The notes below the pieces were generated by a model, which was not told the origin of the DNA, did no database searches, and saw only the letters and a program-made list of their open reading frames with translations. Below are positions 12,091 through 21,400 of a stretch of 64,000 nt of DNA, piece by piece (position 1 is the stretch's first letter; each line of letters begins with the position of its first letter). Both the position numbers and the translations under genes were made by a program. Source of the stretch: Symbiodinium natans. Lineage: Eukaryota > Sar > Dinophyceae > Suessiales > Symbiodiniaceae. The DNA lies in NCBI GenBank assembly GCA_905221605.1, contig CAJNDS010002564.1:216001-280000 (forward strand), written 5' to 3'.

Positions 12091-15000
12091 CGAGAGGAGC
12101 TTCACAGTTGCTGAGGCAGCCAGCCGCCTGCAATCCTTTGCACGGGCCATCCAGGACAGGAAGAGGCCGCTCCGACACAGCATCCCACAGGTCCGAAGAG
12201 GAGAGCAGCATCCTGTCAGATCCAGTTGCAGGTTCCGAGCTGCGAGGCTCCAGCGCGATGCTGCAAGCCAGTGGGTCTCCAGCTCAACACTTTCAGATCA
12301 TTAACAGGGTTTAGGGTTTAGGGTTTAGGATTTAGGGTTTAGGGTTTCGGGTTTAGGGCACCAAATTTACCAGCCATGAGCAGCCCTTCGCTTCAGATTC
12401 GTTGGATCGGGGCATCAAGTCTTCGCGTTTTACAGGGTTGCTGCCTGCGCTTCAAAAAAAATGCCGACCCACGCGACCCCCCGACCTTCTCCATTTCCTG
12501 AGATCCAAACGGCCTGGCGGCGCCACGAAGCCTGCAAGATCTCGAAGCAACTCAGAAGGAGGCCAGCGAGGGGGGGGGGGGAGGACTAAACCTTCGCTCT
12601 GTCTAGCGGAGAGGTCTCGTGCCCATGTCCATCCCAACAATGTGCTTAAGAACCCCCTGACAGCTTCAAATTGGAATTATATCATAGTTGGGCAGTGACA
12701 TTAATCAATGTTGGCGTATTGCGCCAAACCTGGGTTGAATTTGCTTCCCACTTCCCAGCCTGAGTCCCATGCCTGACAAAGAGGCGCGCAGAGCTGCGAG
12801 CCTGCGTGCGATTGCAGCGTGAGTTTCGGGGCCACGCTGTGCGCCGGAGCCTGCGGCCAAGCTGAGAGCAGGGCAGTCAAGCTACTACTACCATCGTGTT
12901 TATTAGTAGAACTATTGAGTTATTATTGCAAGTCTTATTTGCGCTGTTAACCTGCTAGGGTTTAGGCAGAATATCTCAGCCCTTGTGGTTTTGAAGAAAG
13001 CATTCCGACTGCCGTGGTTGGGTCCAGGGCTAGCTGGGAGGTCTTGAGGTTAAGTAATGAGTACCCACTTCATTGCAACCATGATTGTCAGAAAAATAAT
13101 AGTAGTAACGTAGTAAAAACTAGTAATCATTATTTCCCGACTTTGCCGCAACGTGACCTCGACCGAGTGACTTTGCATGCAGCTCTGCCTTAGCCTGTGA
13201 CCTACTAATCATCGATGTATACTCATGTTGTTGCTCCGGCTTTCCTTGTCCTCTAGGAAAGTTTCGCGGAGAGGGGTAAGTACAGATCCCCGGCATGAGT
13301 TGGATAGTGCTGTTTGTTGTGGCAGACCTCTCTCCGTTCAGAGATGAGGAAGGCTTGCCACTCTGGATGGAAGATGCATCGCCTGTCTTCGCCTGTTCGC
13401 AGATGAATATATTGATCCCCCGAAACTCTAAACCCTAAACCCTAAACCCTAAACCCTAAACCCTAAACCCTAAACCCCTAAACCCTAAACCCCTAAACCC
13501 TAAACCCTAAACCCCAAACCCTAAACCCTAAACCCCTCTTCATCTCTGAACAGATTTCTAGAAGGCACCGGGCCTGCCCTGCGGAGAAGGCAGCACGCAG
13601 CTGCTCGTGGCACCCTCGGGTTGTGATGTAAGCAGTTAGCAAGGCGTCGAAGAGCCGAGTCGTGACACATGGGTTAGGTGTTGTTAGGTTCAGAGTGTTC
13701 GGAGGAGTAGATGCCACGCTTCAGTGTGGGCACAGAAAGGAGAGGGGAAAAGCGGAGACATACCGATAAGCCCATACGCCGCTCCGATACCAGCGATGCA
13801 CCGACCGAGTGTCCCGGGCGCGATCGCCGCTGGACTGGGGTGGCAAGAGATCTGCGTATCGGCGTAGGTCGGTTTTCGCCCTTCTTTGCATCCACGCTGC
13901 TCAATGCTTGAGGACCCAGGCCTGCCAGGTACTTGTGGGATGGGGAGGCTATCGCAACCAAAGGGTTCCAGGCCTCAGACCATTGAGCATACGTAGAGCG
14001 ACGCTCCATGCAACGAGATGGGTTCTGACATCCTCAGCAACGCGCGTTCCGCTCGTGGGATTCCTCAACGTGCCATGCATTGGTTTGCAGCCCGCGTTGC
14101 TTGCGCGGGGTGCCTCTGCGCGCCATTGTTTTTGGTCCCGGCTCTTGTTTGCTCTCACGTCCTGCGCAAAGCGGAAACGTCATGTTTCAGATTCCGCGTG
14201 GCCGTTCATTCTTCTGCTGTTTCGCTGATGGGGCCACCAGTTGCAGCAGGTTGTACGGTGGCACGGCACTTCCAAGCTTGGGCTTCCCTCACCCATCTCA
14301 AGCTTTCGGTGTTTAGAGGGGGCTTGAGAAATACAATTGTTGTTCAAGGTTGTTACAAGATATCTGCAGATCTTTGCAGTGTATGCAGGATGTTTTCCGA
14401 AATTCTCTGGGTTCTTGGGCGCATGGTCTTTTTGCGTGCGCCTGCGTCGAACTTCCTGTGCCCAAGGCATGCAAGGGATGGCACGAATTCGACAGGCGAA
14501 GCGAGAGGCCAGAGAAGCGTTGTGCTGTTTTCTTGAGGGTTTCGGTGGTATCCACGGGCTAAGTTCGACAGTCCCAGCTGGGCCGCTAGGGGGGTTTTGG
14601 CGGCGTGGGTCTTAGTGGGAGTTAGTTGGGAGTTCTTTCGTGCAGGTGGAGCTGCTCCGAAAGGAGCTGGAGCTGCGACGGGAGGCCGCGGTCACGAAGA
14701 TCCAGAGCTGCATGCGACTTTGGCAGCATTGGCTTTTCAGTGTAGTGTAGCGGCCTGCTCGCACCTGGGACGCTTATGAGGTCTTTCGCTTTTGTCTTCG
14801 GAGGTTTCGTGAAGTTTGATCTTTCTTGTTTTGTTTCACGGTCACCGTTCTTGGGCGGCAGCTCCTTTGACGGGTATGGCGTTGCACCGCAGGCTTCTCT
14901 TGCTTGGGCAGAACATTAGGCTGCCTACTGCAACTGGTTATAAGTTGCCATTCCCCTAAACCCTAAACCCTAAGCCCTAAGCCCTAAGCCCTAAGCCCTA

Positions 15001-16240
15001 AGCCCTAAGCCCTAAGCCCTAAGCCCTAAACCCTAAACCCTAAACCTCGTGAAAAACCTCCTGCATCCTGCCGGAAAGTTCCTGAGAAGAGCTCAGGCGT
15101 GGCATGGTCACACGGAGGTTGGTCGTCACCCCAGAGCTGCCACAAGTCGAAGCCCTCAGTATTCATGTTCTTTCATCTTCGAGAGAGTTCCCACATACCC
15201 TAAACCCTAAACCCTAAACCCTAAACCCTAAACCCTAAACCCTAAACCCTAAACCCTAAACCCTAAACCCTAAACCCCTAAACCCTAAACCCCTAAACCC
15301 TAAACCCAAACCCCAATGAGAAAGCTGCCGCCATCCTCCGTTGCACCGAGGTGCAGCCGCAAATTACTTTCCGCCGCTTGGCGGCCTGGGGCTCGGAGAC
15401 CAGCACCGGAATGACTGCCGTGGCACTTCCTTTTTTCGGGTGTCGGGTTTAGGGTTTAGGGTTTCGGGTTTCGGGTTTAGGGTTTAGGGTCTCGGGTTTA
15501 GGGCTACAATGCGGCTGCAGCAGAGTTAGGGTTCAGGTTTTCGGGTTTAGGGGCAACACTGCGGGGAATGCCTGCAGCGCCACTCCCGTTTAGGGTTTCA
15601 GGTTTAGGGTTTAGGGTTTAAGGTTTCGGTTTCAGGGCTACAAGGCGGCTGCAGCAGAGCTAGGGTTCAGGGTTTCCGGTTTAGGGCCTGCAATGTGGCT
15701 AGCAGAGTTAGGGTTTAGGGGCTACAACGCGGAAAAAGCAGAGTTAGGGTTCAGGTTTTCGGGCTTAGGGCTACACTGCGGGGAATGACTCAGCAGCACT
15801 CCCTTTTTGGGTTTCGGGTTTAGGGTTTAAGGTTTCGGGTTCAGGGCTGCAATGCGGCTGCAGCAGAGCTAGGGTTTAGGGTTTCGGGTTTAGGGGCCAC
15901 AATGCGGTTAAAGCAGAGGTCATCCGGATGCAGGCCTTCTTGCGTGGCGTCCTCGGGCCTCGGCCCCAGACTTCGACTGAGCCCTCGCCCCAGAAACGTC
16001 AACAAGTCTGACTCCCTATACCGTAGTTGTAAGGATTCCGTGAAAACAAGTCGAGACGTCCCCTTGATGATAGGGTAGTGATAGTATTACGGGCCCTTGT
16101 TGGGTGGCCATTGCAGCGTCTTTTGAAAAAAGGGGGACTTCTCAGTTCACTCCGAGCCCCGAGCCATGGAAGACCAAGTCAAGTCCAAATCAGGCGAGCG
16201 CGTGCTCGCATCCTCAAGCGGAACCGGGCAGCCGTCAAGG
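12091..16240 (+). CDS. coiled-coil / IQ-motif protein, multi-exon
   Basis: Exon 12091-12190 reads AEAASRLQSFARAIQDRKR. An exon-like segment at about 13328-13425 reads DLSPFRDEEGLPLWMED. A helical piece near 14472-14520 reads MARIRQAKREAREAL. Exon 14646-14739 (after GTGCAG, before GTGTAG) reads LRKELELRREAAVTKIQSC, a textbook coiled coil running into an IQ motif. An exon from about 15917 reads VIRMQAFLRGVLGPR, another IQ. A basic segment follows at about 16175-16240 (RRARARILKRNRAAVK). The intervening sequence is largely telomere-like arrays. Calmodulin binding is inferred from the IQ motifs. Whether these exons belong with the LON exons or the 3-6 kb IQ exons cannot be settled without transcripts. 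Confidence 0.6.
12306..12358 (+). repeat. short TTTAGGG array
   Basis: About seven TTTAGGG-type heptamers. The region beyond it (12360-13320) holds no exon I can defend apart from an Arg/Pro-rich open frame at 12402-12698. Confidence 0.9.
13424..13538 (+). repeat. CCCTAAA array following an exon-like segment
   Basis: About sixteen CCCTAAA/CCCCTAAA units. A 12-base inverted repeat (GTTCAGAGATGA at 13336-13347 and its complement at 13540-13551) brackets the array. Confidence 0.95.
14956..15048 (+). repeat. CCCTAAA/CCCTAAG array
   Basis: Thirteen heptamers. The centre is homogeneous CCCTAAG and the edges CCCTAAA, showing local homogenisation of a variant. Confidence 0.95.
15197..15316 (+). repeat. 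CCCTAAA array
   Basis: About seventeen near-perfect CCCTAAA units with a few CCCCTAAA phase slips at the right end. Confidence 0.97.
15435..15916 (+). repeat. compound minisatellite: TTTAGGG units plus a 3'-splice-site-like cassette
   Basis: About eight cassettes resembling ACAATGCGGCTGCAGCAGAG occur at 15503, 15552, 15637, 15686, 15721, 15770, 15846 and 15896, separated by TTTAGGG/TTTCGGG units. The last cassette ends in AAAGCAG and abuts an IQ-coding exon, so earlier copies look like repeated versions of that intron's acceptor end. Confidence 0.8.
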
Positions 16241-16460
16241 CCGGGCCTCCCTCCCCAAGGAGACCACCCCGAGCCCCCCCTTACGTACACAAACGTTCCT
16301 TTATGCTTTTTGTTGGGGGGGGGCCTCGCAACATCTCCTATCATGGCTACCTGCAAAAGAGGCCTCGTGTTAAGTGGAAACTCTGGTGCACCTTGCCCGA
16401 TGCTTGGCAGGTCCCAAAGGTGTGCTTCGGCTCAAGCGTTTCTCTCTCGCGAGGTCCCTT

Positions 16461-16469
16461 TTCTTGCAG
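16461..16469 (+). promoter_or_regulatory. candidate trans-splice (spliced-leader) acceptor of the glycosyltransferase
   Basis: TTCTTGCAG preceded by a pyrimidine-rich stretch ends nine bases before the in-frame ATG at 16479. Dinoflagellate mRNAs receive a spliced leader at such AG sites. An internal cis-splice acceptor is the alternative. Confidence 0.5.
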
Positions 16470-16478
16470 TTTGCATTC

Positions 16479-18062
16479 ATGGCGCATGTCTCTCAGCTGA
16501 ATCGGCCCGCCAACGCGGCGGGGCCTGTGGTCGCCATCTTCAACGTGCCGCTGATCGGCCACGTGAACCCCACCTTCGCGTTGGTGCAAGAACTCCGAAA
16601 GCGCAGCTGCAGGGTGCACTACTTCCTGCCACCCGTTGCCCCGATCCGCGACGCTGCCGTCGAGTCCGGGGCGGTCGTGGAAGGCCTTCTCCCAGAGGAT
16701 CCGGCAGACTTCGAGATGGACAAGTGTTGCGTCGACGGGCTGTACCCCAAACACATTTCGGAGGAGGACCGGGCCCTTTATCCTGTCTGGAACCTCAGCA
16801 CCATCCTCAAGTGTGGGGAGTACGTCCTCGAGCGTTGTCGCCAGATTGGCGTCAGGGTTGTCCTCTACGACCCCTTCGTGCCCCTGGGGATCGTCGTGGC
16901 CAGGAGGCTTGGGATCCCGTGCGCTTCCTTGGTCACGTATCCCGGCATGGGGAGCCTGAGAGACATGCTCTCCTTGATGGAGGCTGAGGGCCGGCTCGAC
17001 GTGTTTGCGGAGGTCCGCAAACCGTATGGCAAAGCCATCCGGGACAAGTTTGGCGTGGACCTGTCTTGCCATCTCCTGACCCGGCGCCAGTACTTCGCGA
17101 AGACAAACTTTGTTGCCACTTGTGAGGATCTGGTCGCCGAGTTGCCGGCGCCCGGCGAGCAGAAGTGGGCCGACGAACTGCGCGCCAACTTCAGCTTCAC
17201 CGCAGTCGGCTGCCTGGTTAGCAGCTCCGCGCCTCATGTCAGCACGGTGGGTGCGCTTCCAGCGCACGGTGCCGGCTCTGCCAAGAGCTTTGGCAACTCT
17301 CTGCCCACTGCAGAGCTGATGGATCACTTGGCGGAGGGTCGGAAGATCATTTATGCGTCCCTGGGCACGATGGCGCTGTTAGATCGGTGGAGTATCGACC
17401 TCGGCCGACTCAGCGGATGCAACCTGCCCCTGGGAACCACCGGCAAGGCTTTCTGCCAACACGTGTGGAAGGCTCTCTTAGCAGCCTTGGAGGAACTTGG
17501 CGACGATTACTTCTGTGTGCTACCGGTGGGCAAGCAGCCAGATGCGTTGGACTTCCTTGGCAGCAGTAAAGAAGAGATCTCCAGGCACCTGCCTTGCAAT
17601 GTACTGGTCCGCGAGTGCGTGCCGCAGGTGGAGATGCTGAACCGCTTCACCTCCGTCTTCGTGTCACATGTCGGGTTTAACAGCCTCCAGGAGAGCCTCA
17701 TGGCAGGTGTGCCCATCGTGGCCATCCCGCAAGCTGTGGACCAGCCTGGAAACGCCCGCAAGGTGCAAGAGCGTGGCTGGGGCCAAGCCTTCTTCAAGCC
17801 CATGAAGACATGCACAGCAGCGAATTTAGTGGAAGCCCTGCGCCTGGTGAGTGGTGGGGCCAGTTACCGGCAGGCGGTGCAGCGCGCCAGAGCCGAGCTT
17901 GCGGGAGGCGCACCGCGACTAGCCGAGCGGCTGGTGGCGATGGCGAAGGAGACGGATCAGAAGCGCGCAGACGGTAGGGCCAGTAGGGCCAGTAGGGCCG
18001 GTGGGGTTGGGGGTTTGGGTTTGTGGTTTCGGCTCTGGCTTTGCGTTTCTGGCAGGGTCTAG
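16479..18062 (+). CDS. family-1 glycosyltransferase (UGT/MGT-like), single exon
   Basis: An uninterrupted frame of 527 codons. The start is the ATG at 16479, because it follows a strong AG acceptor and lies about 20 residues before the fold. The N-terminal half opens with VVAIFNVPLIGHVNP (His28, the usual GT1 catalytic base). The C-terminal half has IIYASLGT and the donor-binding block FVSHVGFNSLQESLMAGVP...IPQAVDQ (about residues 394-420), as in macrolide-type and UDP-glycosyltransferases. It should move a sugar from a nucleotide sugar to a small lipophilic acceptor; the substrate is unknown. No signal peptide or C-terminal membrane anchor is visible, so it is probably cytosolic. The last 30 or so residues come from a TAGGGCCAG tandem repeat and may be intron read-through. 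Absence of introns in an intron-dense region suggests retroposition or transfer. Confidence 0.9.
   Translation: MAHVSQLNRPANAAGPVVAIFNVPLIGHVNPTFALVQELRKRSCRVHYFLPPVAPIRDAAVESGAVVEGLLPEDPADFEMDKCCVDGLYPKHISEEDRALYPVWNLSTILKCGEYVLERCRQIGVRVVLYDPFVPLGIVVARRLGIPCASLVTYPGMGSLRDMLSLMEAEGRLDVFAEVRKPYGKAIRDKFGVDLSCHLLTRRQYFAKTNFVATCEDLVAELPAPGEQKWADELRANFSFTAVGCLVSSSAPHVSTVGALPAHGAGSAKSFGNSLPTAELMDHLAEGRKIIYASLGTMALLDRWSIDLGRLSGCNLPLGTTGKAFCQHVWKALLAALEELGDDYFCVLPVGKQPDALDFLGSSKEEISRHLPCNVLVRECVPQVEMLNRFTSVFVSHVGFNSLQESLMAGVPIVAIPQAVDQPGNARKVQERGWGQAFFKPMKTCTAANLVEALRLVSGGASYRQAVQRARAELAGGAPRLAERLVAMAKETDQKRADGRASRASRAGGVGGLGLWFRLWLCVSGRV
17976..18003 (+). repeat. TAGGGCCAG tandem repeat
   Basis: Three 9-base units near the 3' end of the glycosyltransferase frame. 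The frame beyond them becomes Gly/Leu/Trp-rich and unlike the enzyme family. Confidence 0.8.
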
Positions 18063-18411
18063 GGGGCGACGCGAGGGGGCCCAAGCATCGACTTGAGCAC
18101 CTCGGTTCTGGTTACATTCTGTACAGGGCAGGGGCTTCTCCACACCTCGGGCAGGTGTAAAGTCTGTAAAGTGTACAGAACGTGTCCTGCAGGCTTGAAC
18201 AGCCTCCACGCCCTGCCACAGGGATACTGAGGCCCAGCCGACGCACGGGAGATGGCTGGAAAATGGCAGGGCACCAGGTTCGGGGCTGGGCCCCCGCGAA
18301 AGCCTCGTATTCGCATCTCCACAGTGCCGCCCCGTATAGGCCAGTAGCAAAGCGACAGCCATCAACAGAGGAGCAAAGTTCAGGGCCGACAGCCCAATTG
18401 CAAGAGCCCTG

Positions 18412-21400
18412 GGCAGATCGAGAGCTTCTGGCGTGGCGCGCTGGCGAAGGCGGAGGCCATGCGGCTCAGGGCGCGGGGGCCCCGGTTTGGGGAGCCCTGC
18501 ATGGCTGGCAAGGCTGCTCCTTAAAGCATGCAGTGTGTGGTGTTCAAAATAAGACTTATGGAGAACCGGAGTGGTCTTAGGCTCAGGGTTTTTTTTGGTG
18601 GGCTGTGGACTTGTTACGAGATTTTGGGGGGCTTGACAGGCTCTGAACACCACAGACTTGATAACTTTTCACCAACCCCCCACCCCCCCTTCACGCCCCC
18701 TTCACGGGCTTAGGGTTTAGGGGTTTAGGGTAAGGCGGTAGGGTTGAGGGTTTTCACGGTTCATGCTGGATGTAGAGTTTAGGGTTTAGGGTTCAGGATT
18801 TAGGGCTGAGGTGTTTAGGGTTTTCCCCTCGGTCCGGGTTAAGGCCGTCAAGGTTTCGAGTTTCTGGTTTCCCCTCTTCCCAACTGTGGCCCATGGCGGG
18901 TTTAGGTTTCAGGGCTTAGGGTTCAGGGTTTGGGATTGAGGGTTTAGCTTTGGGGTTTCCCGCTCCTTCTCGGTGGTTCGTGGTGGCTTAACTTTTGGGT
19001 TAACGGTCAGGTTTGGGGGCGAGGGTATCATGGGGGGGGGGGAGGGGATACGATGGGTTGAGCATGCGGGCGCACATAGACCCGAACACTTTGTATTCTT
19101 GGCCATCCTGAACCCTCGCTTCGGCTGAGGCTTAGGTGCGCAGGGGTTTGTGGGACTTGAAGTTTCCTGGTAGCATGTCATTCCCATAGCCGCCACCCAG
19201 GGCTGAAGCGAACCGGCTCTTGGACGCCTTGCTGGAGGGCAACATCCCTGCGTCAGGTACTCAGAAACTGCGGCGTCGTCTTTGCCTTTAGGGCTTCGGG
19301 CTGAGGGCTTAGGGTGCCCGCTGTCGGAGCGTTGTCCGGAAGAATGACAGCACTGCCGCTCAATAGTCTTACCATGTCCTTGCGTAAACCTTTGAAGTCC
19401 GGAATCAAACCCTGAAGCCTGCTAAGCTCCAAGCACGCAGGAACCCCGTTCAAAGGACAACCCCTCCCTCAGTCTGTGGACCTCATACAGTAGCGCGTCG
19501 TCTGATGAATCTAAGGGAGTCCTTGCAGTTGGGGGCTTGGGGGGGTTCATCTTTAGGATGCTTGAGGTTCAGGAAGTTTAGGAAGTTTAGTGCACAGGCG
19601 TACGGACCCAAGACGCCGCATGAGCGCGAAATGCTTGTCAAATGGTAGGCGATAGGTCACCTTCAACGCACCGTTACGCCACAAAGTCGCCAGGGTGCCG
19701 GGCTGTGGTTTTCACATGTCTTAGTTCTCTTTTAGGATCTTGGGCCGTTTGGACAGGCCCCTCCGGAAGGTTTAGGGTTTAGGGTCTATAGGGTTTAGGG
19801 TTTGGGGTTTGGGGTGTAGGGTGTAGGGTAACTCACAGCTTGGCAAAGGCTTAGGGTTGTCAGTCTGGAGCAAGCCCTCGGTACCCTAAACCCTGCACCC
19901 CAAATCCTTGGAACTCCTCGCTCCCCTTCTTGGGATTCTTCGTCCGCCGAGGGGAGATGGCACGCCACGCACCGCCGCGGGAGCCCGGGCCTGGCTTGGG
20001 AAGGTGCGGGTCCCATGGGTCCCCCAAAATGACGGGGGGCCTGAGTTGGGAGGGCTTAAGGGCAGGGCTGGAGCTTCGAGATTTTGGCAAATCGTGCTTC
20101 AGGCTCCCTTTTCCATGCTATCCGAGCCGTGTTGCAGGTGACAGCGGCGTTGGAGTGGAAAGCTCAAAACGACGTCGAGGAGGAGGACACTGTTTTTGGT
20201 TTTCACTCATGCCGGTCGTCTGGGTATCGAACCGGCCTTCCAAAGACAATGCCGAATCCTAGACTCGACCTAAAGCCCGAGGGGTAAACGCCAACTGGGG
20301 CAGGGAACAGGGCCAACGCCCGCGCAGGACAAAGTGCTGCGCTTCCGACGGCAGCTGGCTTTCACCCAGCTTCCGCAGATGCTCTTGGAGGCGCTGTACA
20401 CTGTCCGTCTTTGGTGTTTTCGGTTCTCTTCTGAAATGCGAGGAGATTGAGATGCCGGAAAGCATCCTCTCCGCGGCCCTCATGGACCGTTCCGTGGCTT
20501 GGGCCCTGGTCGAAAGCGAGGTCCAGCTTCGGACCCATATTTAGAGCTGATGCTGGCAACCCCAGCGCCTGAATGCCTGCCTCACTTGTTTCCCCTAGGC
20601 CCTAGCCTTTTTGAATAACACACACCTGGCCTTCAACCAGAGTCAAAGGGGCCTCCTTGGGGCCACCTTTTGCTTACTGTCGGTTAGTAGGGAATGGGGG
20701 AATGAGGTACCCTATAGGGTATATAATCGGTATATATATAGGGGGATATCGGGTGCCTCATTCCCTCATTCCCTACTAACCAACAGTAAGTTCGAGGCTG
20801 CTCTGGGCGTGTGCAAGCGCCGGGCACGGCACCGCATCCGGGCGCTGCTGCAGACGCAGATCTGCCGACACGGCCCCGGCCTCTTTAAAGTGTCATCGAC
20901 TCCGTGGATCTCCGTAGACTCCAGGGGGCTCAGGGGACTCTGGGGGTTTTCTTCTAGGGGACTCTTGGGGACTCTAGGGGGCTCCGGGGTTTTAGGGTGC
21001 GTCTTGAGGGGCTCCTCGCGGTCATCGGGCTTTGGTGATTTTGGTGGAGAGTTGGCATAGGCGGAGAGCTGGTGTTCGACAAGCAGATGTGCAAGTCCCT
21101 CTCTGTGGACCACGGCGTTGCGGCCTCAGAGCGGCAGCAGTTCATTGCAGTCAGCCTTCATTTGTTCAAAGTTCGGCTTCTTCAGTGGCTTCTCTCGGCT
21201 TAGCCGAGATCTTGAGATAGAAGGGTGAAAGACTCAACCCATCTGCACGTGCACTTAAGAAGAGCACCCTTTCACGGTCCGGAAACGATGCCGCTCAGTC
21301 GACATGTCCCCACACCAACTCTCAAGCCCAAGCCGTCCACACCCCGAGTCAGATGCCTTGCAAATGAAACCTCCCATCCGGCCCGCGATCTTCCAAACAC

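Noticed and set aside
16347-17327. 326-codon minus-strand frame
   Set aside because: Shadow of the glycosyltransferase, which shows family motifs on the + strand.
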